Assembly: GCF_000972705.2 (NCBI RefSeq)
Contig: NZ_LATL02000285.1
Location: forward strand, 1 to 11,396
Length of the DNA stretch: 11,396 nucleotides
Reading direction: 5' to 3'
Origin: Limnoraphis robusta CS-951
GTDB lineage: Bacteria; Cyanobacteriota; Cyanobacteriia; Cyanobacteriales; Microcoleaceae
Positions within the stretch are counted from its first letter, which is position 1, and each line of letters opens with the position of its first letter. A program made the position numbers and the translations under genes. Under the pieces are notes generated by a model that saw only the letters and a program-made list of their open reading frames with translations, had not been told where the DNA came from and did not search any database. Below are positions 4,310-11,396 of the stretch, piece after piece.

Positions 4310-6544
4310 ATGACATCAAACTTTCCCGAAATTCATTCAGAAACCGATTTAGGGTATGGAAAATTATTTGCAATACTTCTGCGCCGACGCTTTTGGCTAC
4401 TGAGTATCTTTGTGATCGTTGTGTCGATTACAATTGTCAAAACGAAGTGGTATACAGAGCCAACCTATGAAAGTAAAATGCAGCTTTTAGTTGAACCTAA
4501 TTTTCCCGCTAGACCGAGTGGTTTACAAGAAGAACGGGAAAATTTAACGTCTAAACAAGATTATGCAACTCAACTAACTTTAATGCGAAGTTCAAAATTT
4601 ACAGAAACGGCAGCTCAGTTATTACAATCTGAATATCCACTTCTAAAGGGAGAGGATATAGAGAAAAATTTTAGTTTATCTCAGATAGAAGAGGGAGAGA
4701 CGGAAACAAGAGTTTTTGAAGCCATCTATACTGATAACGATCCGCTTAAGACTCAGAAAGTCTTAGAGGCAATGCAACAAGTCTATCAAGACTATAATAC
4801 AGAACAAGATCAACAGCGTTTAGACCAAGGACTTTCTTTTATTAATGAGGGATTACCAACAGCTCAAGAAAAATTGATTCAAGCAGAAGGATCTTTAGAA
4901 AAGTTTCGCGAAAATCAAAACCTCATTGATCCTGAACAGCAAGCAAAGGCTGTTACTGATGCACTCAATGCTGTAGAAAAAGATCTACTTGAAACTCGAA
5001 TTAAATATCAAACGACTCAAACTCGCTATGAAACGCTACAAGATCAACTTCAACTTTCTCCACAGTCAGCGCAAATTGCAGCTCGTTTAAGTGAATCTTC
5101 TCGTTATCAAGAGTTACTGAATCAACTTCAACAAACAGAAATCCTTTTAGCTCAACAACGAACAATTTTTACTGATGCAGACCCAGAAGTTCAAAAGTCA
5201 CTTGAACAACGTCAAAGTTTGCTAGCATTATTGAGGCAAGAAATAGTTAGAATTTTAGGAGAAATTCCAGCAGAACTGAATGTGACGGCGGAAGACATAC
5301 TCAAAACAGGGCAGCTTAGTGAAATCGATCAAATGTTAGTCCGTCAACTGGCTGAAACTCAAACGGAGTTGCAAACTTTACAAGCTCGTGTCCAAAGTTT
5401 AGCTGAAACAGAAGAAGAACTACGCGCTAAATTGAATCGGTTTCCCAGTGTCATTGCTAATTATAACCGCTTACAGCCGGAAGTCGAAATTCAGCGAATG
5501 ACGATTAATCAGTTATTGGAAAAAAGACAGGATCTGAGTCTGGAAATTACTCGGGGAGGCTTTAGCTGGCAAGTTGTAGAACCTCCTCAGTTGGGTGAAC
5601 AAATTGCACCCAGCCTGAAAAAAAATCTAGCTTTGGGTGGAGTTTTGGGATTATTCCTGGGAGGAATTGTTGCTTTCTTGCGAGAAAGCTTAGACGATAC
5701 CGTTCATAGTTCTGATGAACTCAAACAAAAGGTCACTTTACCCTTGTTAGGAATTATCCCTAAAATTCCGCAGGCTCAAGCCAACACTTCGATTTTAAAT
5801 CTATCCTTCCGTAGATCTTCTCCGGCTTATTCTGTAATTTTACAAACCATTTATTGGCTGCCTTTTCGAGAAGCTCTTGACCTAATTTATAAGAATATTC
5901 AGCTTTTAACTTCTCCCAATCCCGTCAAATCGCTGTTAGTAACCTCCGCATTAAATGAGGCAGGTAAATCAACTTTAGTTTTGGGTTTAGCCTTGAGTGC
6001 AGCTCGCTTACATCAAAGGGTTTTACTGATTGATGCAAACTTACGTTCTCCGGCGCTCCATGAACAACTTAATCTGCCGAATGAACAAGGATTATCAACA
6101 TTTTTGTCCAGTGAAGTTTCTGCGCCTTATTTGCATCAAATCTCCCCACTAGGTTTGAGTATTGATGTCTTAACAGGAGGGCCAATTCCTGATGATCCAG
6201 TTAAGCTTTTGAGTTCTAATAAGATGCGGAAGCTAATGAAAATTTTTGAAATAAATTACGATCTCGTTTTATTAGATACCTCTCCAATTCTCGGAACAGT
6301 AGATGTGCTGGAAACAGCATCCTTCTGTGATGGAGTTGTCATGGTTGAACGGATTGAACAAATTACTCAGTCTGAACTGAATCAAGCAATCGCAATGCTC
6401 AATCAATTAAAAGTAATTGGAATCGTCGCTAATGGAGCAACTCATTCTAAAAATAGTTCTATAACTTACAGTGAACGAAATGGCAATTATTTAGTTCGCT
6501 CAGACAAATCTGCTATCGATTTTCGAGATTACACGCAAAATTAA
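4310..6544 (+). CDS. Wzz/Wzc-type chain-length regulator with tyrosine-autokinase domain
   Basis: This inner-membrane protein is expected to control polysaccharide length and export through cycles of oligomerisation and tyrosine autophosphorylation. With the ATG at 4310 it has 744 residues, normal for a fused Wzc. In order: cytoplasmic N-terminus, membrane helix about 28-44, Wzz domain and a long glutamine-rich periplasmic coiled coil (about 165-415), the proline-containing stretch PPQLGEQIAP (425-434), a second helix about 439-457, then the kinase domain. Walker A is SALNEAGKST (546-555, Lys553), Walker A' VLLIDANLR (571-579), and Walker B LVLLDTSP (652-659, Asp656). A' has Asn577 where the family usually has the second Asp, and the C-terminal tail has only three tyrosines (720, 727, 741), fewer than the dense cluster of E. 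coli Wzc. Kinase activity is therefore plausible but not assured. It sits between the GT4 gene and the exporter. Confidence 0.9.
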   Translation: MTSNFPEIHSETDLGYGKLFAILLRRRFWLLSIFVIVVSITIVKTKWYTEPTYESKMQLLVEPNFPARPSGLQEERENLTSKQDYATQLTLMRSSKFTETAAQLLQSEYPLLKGEDIEKNFSLSQIEEGETETRVFEAIYTDNDPLKTQKVLEAMQQVYQDYNTEQDQQRLDQGLSFINEGLPTAQEKLIQAEGSLEKFRENQNLIDPEQQAKAVTDALNAVEKDLLETRIKYQTTQTRYETLQDQLQLSPQSAQIAARLSESSRYQELLNQLQQTEILLAQQRTIFTDADPEVQKSLEQRQSLLALLRQEIVRILGEIPAELNVTAEDILKTGQLSEIDQMLVRQLAETQTELQTLQARVQSLAETEEELRAKLNRFPSVIANYNRLQPEVEIQRMTINQLLEKRQDLSLEITRGGFSWQVVEPPQLGEQIAPSLKKNLALGGVLGLFLGGIVAFLRESLDDTVHSSDELKQKVTLPLLGIIPKIPQAQANTSILNLSFRRSSPAYSVILQTIYWLPFREALDLIYKNIQLLTSPNPVKSLLVTSALNEAGKSTLVLGLALSAARLHQRVLLIDANLRSPALHEQLNLPNEQGLSTFLSSEVSAPYLHQISPLGLSIDVLTGGPIPDDPVKLLSSNKMRKLMKIFEINYDLVLLDTSPILGTVDVLETASFCDGVVMVERIEQITQSELNQAIAMLNQLKVIGIVANGATHSKNSSITYSERNGNYLVRSDKSAIDFRDYTQN

Positions 6545-6622
6545 AGCCGATCAAGGTTTTAATCTTTTCGGATAGTTTTCTGATTCTCTGTTGTTCCAAC
6601 TTAATTGACTAATCATTAAATT

Positions 6623-8476
6623 ATGATGTTATTTAAATTCCCTTATTACCTAAAAAATGTTTTTAAAAAAACACAGTTTTGGAAAGATAATTATTTAATT
6701 TTTCAAGAATTGAAGTCTGTGTCAAATATCGCTTTATTAGCATTGCTGTTTACCTTCCTGGCTGCTATTTTTGAAGGGTTTGGAGTTGGATTTCTGTTAA
6801 CATTCTTACAAAGTCTCACTGAGCCAGATTACCAACCTATTCAAACAGGGATTGACTGGTTTGACGTTTGGATACTTGGAGTCAAAGCATCAGCAAATGA
6901 GCGAATTTATCGGATATCTATTCTGATTTTGATTGTCACTTTGCTGCGAACGGGTATGACCTACTTGAGCGAAGTTTACAGTGGACTTACTCAAAGTTAT
7001 TTGGCTTATCAGTTAAGAGTCCGTCTATTTGAACAGTTTCAAAGTCTCAGTTTAAGCTACTTTACAAAAGTTAGATCGGGAGAATTAATTAACAGCATAA
7101 CAGCCGAAATAGGACAGCTCATGCAAGCTTTTTCGCTGTTTTCTTTTATGCTAGTTAGAGGATCAACATTATTAGTCTATGTTGTTTCTATGATGTTGCT
7201 ATCTTTGCAGCTTACCATTCTTTCTATCTTATTGTTTACCTTGCTGACTATCGGTGTATCAACACTGATTAAAAAAGTCCGAGAAATAAGCTTTGAGAGA
7301 ACTAAAGCTAGAGGTTGGTATACTTCAATTGCCATTGAATTTATCAATGGGATTAATACAGTTCAGGCTTCGGCGGCTGAAAATTTTGAGCGCCAACGCT
7401 TCTATAAAGCGAGTGAAAATTTACTGAAATCTGATAATAAGTCTTTTGTTTTTAGTGCTTCAGTTGTTCCGATTTCTGAAGCCGTAGCAACCATAATTTT
7501 GATTGGAATGTTGCTCTTTTCTTTTGCCTTTTTAATTCCAACAGAGCAGCTCAAAATAGCTTCTTTACTCACCTTTATCTTTATTTTATTTCGTTTAATA
7601 CCGATTACTCGTCAGCTTAATGGCGCTCGGACACAAATCAGTAGCTTCCAAGGTTCAATTAACAATATCAATGAACTGCTGAGAACGGATAACAAAACTT
7701 ACCTCAAAAATGGGACTTCTCCCTATACTCACTTACAACAAAAAATAGTATTTCAATCCGTCAGTTTTGGGTACGATCAGGAAGATGTGATTTTACATGA
7801 TATTAATTTGATCATTAAACGAGGTGAAATGACAGCTTTGGTGGGAGCATCGGGAGCCGGAAAAACAACATTAGCAAACTTGATTCCCCGCTTTTATGAT
7901 GTCACTCAAGGTCAAATTTTAATTGATGATTTAGATCTTCGAGAATTTGATGTATACTCTTTGCGTCGAAGAATGGCGGTTGTCAGTCAAGATACCTTTA
8001 TCTTCAATACTTCAGTTCGAGATAATATTGCTTATGCCTTAGAAAATGTAGAAGAAGAAGCAGTCGTAGAAGCGGCTCGTTTTGCGAATGCTTTAGATTT
8101 TATTCAAGAACTCCCCCAAGGGATGGATACAATCTTAGGAGATCGAGGTGTACGATTATCAGGAGGTCAACGTCAGCGAATTGCGATCGCACGCGCTATT
8201 TTACGTGATCCAGATATACTAATTTTGGATGAAGCAACCAGTGCTTTAGACTCAGTATCAGAGCGATTAATTCAAGAATCAATGGAAAAACTTTCTGTGG
8301 GTCGAACAGTGATTGCGATCGCTCATCGCTTGTCTACAATTGTTCGGGCTGATAAAGTTGTGGTACTGGAGCAAGGCAAAATTATTGAACAAGGAGGTTA
8401 TCAAGATCTATTAGAACAGCGTGGAAAACTTTGGAAATATCATCAAATGCAACATGATATAAGTCAAGTTAGCTAA
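6623..8476 (+). CDS. ABC exporter, membrane-ATPase fusion (MsbA/HepA-like)
   Basis: This half-transporter of 617 residues should work as a homodimer that flips a lipid-linked glycan or glycolipid across the cytoplasmic membrane using ATP. About six membrane helices fall near residues 37-62, 97-117, 173-194, 196-216, 280-303 and 309-328. The C-terminal ATPase carries all canonical motifs: Walker A GASGAGKTT (408-416), Q-loop Gln456, signature LSGGQRQR (512-519), Walker B ILILDE (532-537), D-loop SALD (540-543) and the switch His568. In cyanobacteria the related HepA is needed for the heterocyst envelope polysaccharide; that resemblance is family-level, and the substrate here is unknown. The gene begins with two ATG codons (6623, 6626), 78 bases after the Wzc-like gene. 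That is the largest gap in the operon, and no Shine-Dalgarno is visible. Two HIP1 octamers lie inside it. Confidence 0.92.
   Translation: MMLFKFPYYLKNVFKKTQFWKDNYLIFQELKSVSNIALLALLFTFLAAIFEGFGVGFLLTFLQSLTEPDYQPIQTGIDWFDVWILGVKASANERIYRISILILIVTLLRTGMTYLSEVYSGLTQSYLAYQLRVRLFEQFQSLSLSYFTKVRSGELINSITAEIGQLMQAFSLFSFMLVRGSTLLVYVVSMMLLSLQLTILSILLFTLLTIGVSTLIKKVREISFERTKARGWYTSIAIEFINGINTVQASAAENFERQRFYKASENLLKSDNKSFVFSASVVPISEAVATIILIGMLLFSFAFLIPTEQLKIASLLTFIFILFRLIPITRQLNGARTQISSFQGSINNINELLRTDNKTYLKNGTSPYTHLQQKIVFQSVSFGYDQEDVILHDINLIIKRGEMTALVGASGAGKTTLANLIPRFYDVTQGQILIDDLDLREFDVYSLRRRMAVVSQDTFIFNTSVRDNIAYALENVEEEAVVEAARFANALDFIQELPQGMDTILGDRGVRLSGGQRQRIAIARAILRDPDILILDEATSALDSVSERLIQESMEKLSVGRTVIAIAHRLSTIVRADKVVVLEQGKIIEQGGYQDLLEQRGKLWKYHQMQHDISQVS
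8183..8190. repeat. HIP1 octamer GCGATCGC inside the ABC exporter gene
   Basis: This octamer encodes the Ala-Ile-Ala step just after the signature motif. It is a cyanobacterial genome marker. Confidence 0.9.
8315..8322. repeat. HIP1 octamer GCGATCGC inside the ABC exporter gene
   Basis: This is the second HIP1 copy in the gene, encoding the Ala-Ile-Ala step just before the switch histidine. It lies 132 bases from the previous copy and in the same codon phase. Confidence 0.9.
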
Positions 8477-8479
8477 AAT

Positions 8480-8484
8480 GGAGG
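8480..8484 (+). promoter_or_regulatory. Strong Shine-Dalgarno of the first GT2 gene
   Basis: GGAGG sits seven bases before ATG 8492, within the 15-base gap after the exporter stop codon. This contrasts with the neighbouring second GT2 gene, which has no such site. Confidence 0.75.
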
Positions 8485-8491
8485 TTATTCA

Positions 8492-9448
8492 ATGAAATAT
8501 CCATGTGTGTCAGTTATTATTCCAACTTACAATCGAATTTTAATGCTACAAGAGGCACTAGACAGTGTTTTTTCTCAGCAATTTGATGAAGTTGTTGAAG
8601 TTATTGTGGTTGATGACAATTCTCAAGACAAAACCTCTGAAATGGTTAGTCAGAAGTATCCACAAGTTCACTTGCTCAGCCTCAAGCAAAATGTTGGAGT
8701 TGCTGCGGCACGAAATCAGGCTTTATCTATAGCGAAGGGTAGATATATAGCTTTTCTAGATTCCGATGATCTTTGGGAAAAAGATTATCTCAAAATCCAA
8801 ATTTCCGCCTTAGAGGGTCAAGAGAAATGTTTCACTGTGAGTAATATTTTGGTGTGGAATACTGTAAACAATGAAAAACAGATTCGAGTATTGAAGCCTG
8901 ACTTAGAAAAATATAATTCACCCCTTCATCATTTGATGGTTGGAAACTTTATTCACATTCCCTCCTGTGTTGTTTTTCCTCGTCAAGTGTTGCAAGAGGT
9001 TGGTTTATTTGATGAAAGAATTAAGCGAGGTGAGGATGCGGACTTTTATGCTCGATGTTTAATAGCAGACTATACTCCTGTTTTTACCAATCAACCTCTA
9101 GCCATTCAACGTAAACATAACCAAGGACAGTCAACAGATGTCAAAAATCAAGAGGAGAGAATACAAAATCGGTTATTTATGATTCAAAAAAATTATCCCA
9201 TCATTTCACTGAAAGGTGACTTCAAGGTTTCGCAAAATCAACTTTATGCTGATGTGTATCAAAAGTATTCCCGGTTGTATCTCAAGCAAAAAAAGATTTT
9301 TAAGTCCTTGAAATATTCCAAAAAACTAGCTGATTATACTTCTCTTAACTATGCTTTCTCTAACATAAAAAATGAATTTAAAGAAATATTATTCAATCGT
9401 TTCTCTCGTCTTCATAGCAAAATCAGACCAATTTTGAGCATAAAATGA
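8492..9448 (+). CDS. GT2-type glycosyltransferase, first of a tandem pair
   Basis: This inverting GT-A glycosyltransferase of 318 residues probably adds one sugar to the glycan built by this operon. VSVIIPTYNR (6-15) opens the Rossmann-like nucleotide-binding fold, VVDDNSQD (39-46) binds the nucleotide, FLDSDD (88-93) is the metal-binding DXD-type motif, and GED (180-182) supplies the likely catalytic base. The conserved part ends near residue 235. The C-terminal third is lysine-rich, without a membrane helix, and perhaps associates with the membrane surface. The start is set by GGAGG seven bases upstream. It is collinear, almost without gaps, with the next gene up to about residue 233, which points to tandem duplication, and the C-terminal regions then diverge. 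Its stop TGA overlaps the ATG of a small ORF (ATGA at 9445-9448). Donor and acceptor cannot be told from sequence. Confidence 0.92.
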   Translation: MKYPCVSVIIPTYNRILMLQEALDSVFSQQFDEVVEVIVVDDNSQDKTSEMVSQKYPQVHLLSLKQNVGVAAARNQALSIAKGRYIAFLDSDDLWEKDYLKIQISALEGQEKCFTVSNILVWNTVNNEKQIRVLKPDLEKYNSPLHHLMVGNFIHIPSCVVFPRQVLQEVGLFDERIKRGEDADFYARCLIADYTPVFTNQPLAIQRKHNQGQSTDVKNQEERIQNRLFMIQKNYPIISLKGDFKVSQNQLYADVYQKYSRLYLKQKKIFKSLKYSKKLADYTSLNYAFSNIKNEFKEILFNRFSRLHSKIRPILSIK

Positions 9449-9489
9449 AGATTTTCGAGAAAATGTTTAGACGTATCAGACTCAAATGA
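9445..9489 (+). other. 14-codon mini-ORF linked by ATGA overlaps to its neighbours
   Basis: ATG 9445 overlaps the stop of the first GT2 gene (ATGA). The frame reads MKIFEKMFRRIRLK and ends at TGA 9487-9489, itself part of the next ATGA (9486-9489). GAG about seven bases upstream is only a weak ribosome-binding site. The basic peptide is unlikely to be a product in itself; if translated, it may carry ribosomes across the gap. It could be chance, or the former C-terminus of the upstream enzyme in another frame. Confidence 0.3.
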
Positions 9490-9509
9490 TCAGACCCAAA
9501 AAACTATGA
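9486..9509 (+). other. 7-codon mini-ORF overlapping the start of the second GT2 gene
   Basis: ATG 9486 overlaps the preceding mini-ORF stop. The frame reads MIRPKKL, and its stop TGA (9507-9509) overlaps ATG 9506 of the second GT2 gene as ATGA. Because that gene lacks a Shine-Dalgarno, termination-reinitiation at this overlap is a reasonable way to start it. This is inference only. Confidence 0.3.
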
Positions 9510-10462
9510 TTAAAAATCACATTGAGATTTCGGTCATCATTCCAACTTACAATCGTCTTCCAATGCTTAAAGAAGCCTTAACTAGCGTATTTTCCCAAGA
9601 TTACCAGGGAAACATAGAAGTTATTGTTGTTGATGATAACTCCCAAGATGGAACTTCAAAATTTATACTCCAAGAGTATCCCAATATTCATTTAATAAGT
9701 CTCGAACAAAATGTAGGATGTCCTACTGCTCGTAATCTAGGAATAAGTCAAGCCAAAGGACAATATATTGCCTTTCTTGACTCTGACGATCTTTGGGAGA
9801 CGAATTATTTATCATCCCAGATTTTAGCTTTAGAAGGGAAAGAAAGATGTTTTTGTGTCAGTCATCTAGTTAGCTGGTATGTGATGAACAATCGAAAAAA
9901 AGTGGAGATTCAAAAACCAGATCTAAAAACCTATACATCACCCATCCATCATTTATTGATTGAGACTTTTATTCTGACACCTTCATCCGTTATTTTTCCT
10001 ATCGAAATTTTTTATAAAGTTGGTTTTTTTGATGAAAACTTAAAATTAGGTTCCGATACTGATTTATATATTCGCTGTCTTTTAAAAGGTTATTCACCCC
10101 TCTTTTCAGAACAGTTTAGTGTAATCCGACGGGTACACAATGAAGGTCAAATGACCGATGCTAAAAATTTAAGAAGCAGAAAGAAAAGTCGAATTGATCG
10201 AATTCATAAATTTTATCCATTGCTTGATGAAAATCATAAAACGGTGTCTCTAAATCGAATCTATGCAGAACTGAATACGAACTTTGCCAGTTTATTTTTC
10301 CGGCGCAAGTATTTTGTAGACTGGTTAGTATGCTCTGTTCTTTCAGCGTATTATAGTTCTCCTCAGTATGCACTTAATAATATGAGGCTTGACTTTGCTC
10401 AAACAAAAGCCTTTAAAAGAATCCAGAAAAAATTGAAAGTTGAACAAAATCCTCAAACCTAA
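9506..10462 (+). CDS. GT2-type glycosyltransferase, second of a tandem pair
   Basis: This is an inverting GT-A glycosyltransferase, also 318 residues. It has ISVIIPTYNR (8-17), VVDDNSQD (41-48), FLDSDD (90-95) and LGSDTDLYIRC (181-191). At the catalytic-base position the aspartate (184) is kept, but the preceding residue is Ser where its twin has Glu. Shared blocks with the upstream enzyme include MLKEALTSVFSQ versus MLQEALDSVFSQ, AFLDSDDLWE in both, and KPDL followed by SPIHHL or SPLHHL. This indicates duplication followed by change of specificity. The C-terminal 85 residues differ and contain an aromatic stretch (about 264-288) that might touch the membrane. No Shine-Dalgarno is seen before ATG 9506; the start is overlapped by the TGA of a 7-codon ORF. 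It most likely adds a different sugar, or the same sugar to a different acceptor, in the same pathway. Confidence 0.91.
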   Translation: MIKNHIEISVIIPTYNRLPMLKEALTSVFSQDYQGNIEVIVVDDNSQDGTSKFILQEYPNIHLISLEQNVGCPTARNLGISQAKGQYIAFLDSDDLWETNYLSSQILALEGKERCFCVSHLVSWYVMNNRKKVEIQKPDLKTYTSPIHHLLIETFILTPSSVIFPIEIFYKVGFFDENLKLGSDTDLYIRCLLKGYSPLFSEQFSVIRRVHNEGQMTDAKNLRSRKKSRIDRIHKFYPLLDENHKTVSLNRIYAELNTNFASLFFRRKYFVDWLVCSVLSAYYSSPQYALNNMRLDFAQTKAFKRIQKKLKVEQNPQT

Positions 10463-10507
10463 AAATGTTTACATCCTGACCCATTCTTGCCAAGCCTCAG
10501 CCGATTG

Positions 10508-10513
10508 AAGGAG
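10508..10513 (+). promoter_or_regulatory. Shine-Dalgarno of the third GT2 gene
   Basis: AAGGAG lies ten bases before ATG 10524 in the 61-base gap after the second GT2 gene, and it fixes that start. Confidence 0.65.
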
Positions 10514-10523
10514 AACAGTTAAA

Positions 10524-11396
10524 ATGAAAGATTCAGTATCTATTATTATCCCCTGTTATAATGCAGAAAAATGGCTAAGAGAAGCTATTGATAGCTGTCT
10601 TCAGCAAACCTATTCTCCAATTGAAATTATTGTTATTGACGATGGTTCAACCGATAACTCCCTAGAAATTATCAAAAGCTATGGAGATAAGCTGATTTGG
10701 GAAACGGGAAAAAATAGAGGCGGAAACTACGCTAGAAATCGAGGGTTTGCACTTTCTAAAGGCAAATATATTCAATATTTAGATGCGGATGACTATATAT
10801 TACCTGAAAAAATAGAAAAGCAAGTTTATTACTTAGAAGAAACAGGAGCAGATGTTGTTTATGGAGATTGGAGATTTCAATATCACTTACCCAAAGGAAA
10901 AATTTCACTGAGTGAGATTAATATTTGTGGCCCCCATGAAGATTTTCTAGAATTTTTGATTTCCGGTCAATACCCTTGGCTTACCACTATTGTTCCACTT
11001 TTTAGAAGAGCTGTTGTTGCTAATAGTCAGGGATGGGATGAGAATATTAAAAGCGGACAAGATAGAGATTTTTTTATATCAATAGCCCTAAAAAACGCTA
11101 AAATTTTTTATCAACCTGGTTGCTACTCAATACATCGAAAATATGGGAATATTACTGTTTCTACGTCAAACAAAGCCAGATGGCTAGAGCAGAACTTGTT
11201 GATTATGGCAAAAACAGAAAAAAAGTTAGCTGATTCCCATCGATTATCCTTGAAGTATCGAAAAGCTTTGGCTCGTTCCTACTTTACTTTGATAACTTAC
11301 TGGTGTTCCTATTTAGGTTACTCAAACTATACTCAAATATTGTATAAAGTTAGGTCTTTAGATCAAGATTTTGAACCCAGTTACTCGAAAATATAT
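10524..11396 (+). CDS. GT2-type glycosyltransferase, third copy, cut by the right window edge
   Basis: The 291 visible residues stay open to the last base, so the C-terminus is missing. VSIIIPCYNA (5-14), VIDDGSTDNS (37-46), YLDADD (85-90) and SGQDRDF (177-183, with the probable catalytic Asp180) give a complete GT-A glycosyltransferase core of family 2. It belongs to a different subgroup from the tandem pair: it has DDGSTD and DADD instead of DDNSQD and DSDD, and shares little sequence beyond the motifs. A segment with tryptophan and tyrosine (about 272-288, LITYWCSYLGYSNY) follows the core. It is expected to act on the same lipid-linked glycan in the cytoplasm. The ATG 10524 follows AAGGAG at ten bases. 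The 61-base gap before it holds no terminator, so it is probably co-transcribed. Confidence 0.9.
   Translation, partial: MKDSVSIIIPCYNAEKWLREAIDSCLQQTYSPIEIIVIDDGSTDNSLEIIKSYGDKLIWETGKNRGGNYARNRGFALSKGKYIQYLDADDYILPEKIEKQVYYLEETGADVVYGDWRFQYHLPKGKISLSEINICGPHEDFLEFLISGQYPWLTTIVPLFRRAVVANSQGWDENIKSGQDRDFFISIALKNAKIFYQPGCYSIHRKYGNITVSTSNKARWLEQNLLIMAKTEKKLADSHRLSLKYRKALARSYFTLITYWCSYLGYSNYTQILYKVRSLDQDFEPSYSKIY

Noticed and set aside
6545..6622. Terminator between the Wzc-like and exporter genes
   Set aside because: Only a four-pair CCGA/TCGG stem with a long loop is found, so the operon is treated as continuous.
10161..10373. Minus-strand open frame of 70 codons
   Set aside because: It is an antisense shadow of the second GT2 gene with no start signal.
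1..11396. CRISPR array, tRNA or rRNA genes, insertion sequences
   Set aside because: No regularly spaced repeats, transposase-like frames or recognisable RNA genes were found on either strand.

Overview
The window looks like cyanobacterial chromosome. Evidence for this: AT-rich DNA, three GCGATCGC (HIP1) octamers, a PAP/fibrillin-domain protein of the type found in cyanobacteria and plastids, and an ABC exporter resembling cyanobacterial HepA-type polysaccharide exporters. A filamentous member of the Oscillatoriales is a plausible guess, but the sequence alone does not settle the genus.

Left part (1-2106). Two genes lie on the minus strand: a C5-cytosine DNA methyltransferase cut by the left edge (1-564) with its own good promoter (596-625), and a PAPS-dependent-type sulfotransferase (747-1601, GTG start). 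The spacers around the sulfotransferase hold several perfect or near-perfect inverted repeats: 721-737, 1629-1646, 1675-1694, 1785-1800, 1858-1896 and 1998-2025. I see no convincing extra gene in the 505-base spacer 1602-2106.

Middle (2107-3174). A PAP/fibrillin-domain protein (2107-2694) is followed by a 480-base non-coding stretch. It carries a HIP1 site, an extended -10 promoter (TGTTATAAT, 2855-2863) and a small perfect hairpin (2970-2984). This is the probable promoter and long leader of the operon to the right.

Right part (3175 to the end). Six genes run on the plus strand with gaps of 13 to 78 bases and form one exopolysaccharide or surface-glycan operon: a GT4 glycosyltransferase, a fused Wzz/Wzc chain-length regulator with a tyrosine-autokinase domain, an MsbA/HepA-type ABC exporter, two tandem paralogous GT2 glycosyltransferases of equal length, and a third GT2 cut by the right edge. 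The glycosyltransferases would assemble repeat units or side chains at the cytoplasmic membrane, the ABC protein would flip a lipid-linked glycan or glycolipid, and the Wzc-like protein would govern length and export. No Wzx flippase, Wzy polymerase, outer-membrane Wza or initiating phosphoglycosyltransferase is visible, so the locus probably continues to the right.

The most unusual detail is the 57-base gap between the first two GT2 genes. It is bridged by two tiny ORFs (14 and 7 codons), each joined to its neighbours by an ATGA stop/start overlap, giving three overlaps in series that lead into a gene with no visible Shine-Dalgarno. I found no CRISPR array, tRNA, rRNA or insertion sequence. 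Apart from this possible translational relay, nothing here amounts to a clearly new system.
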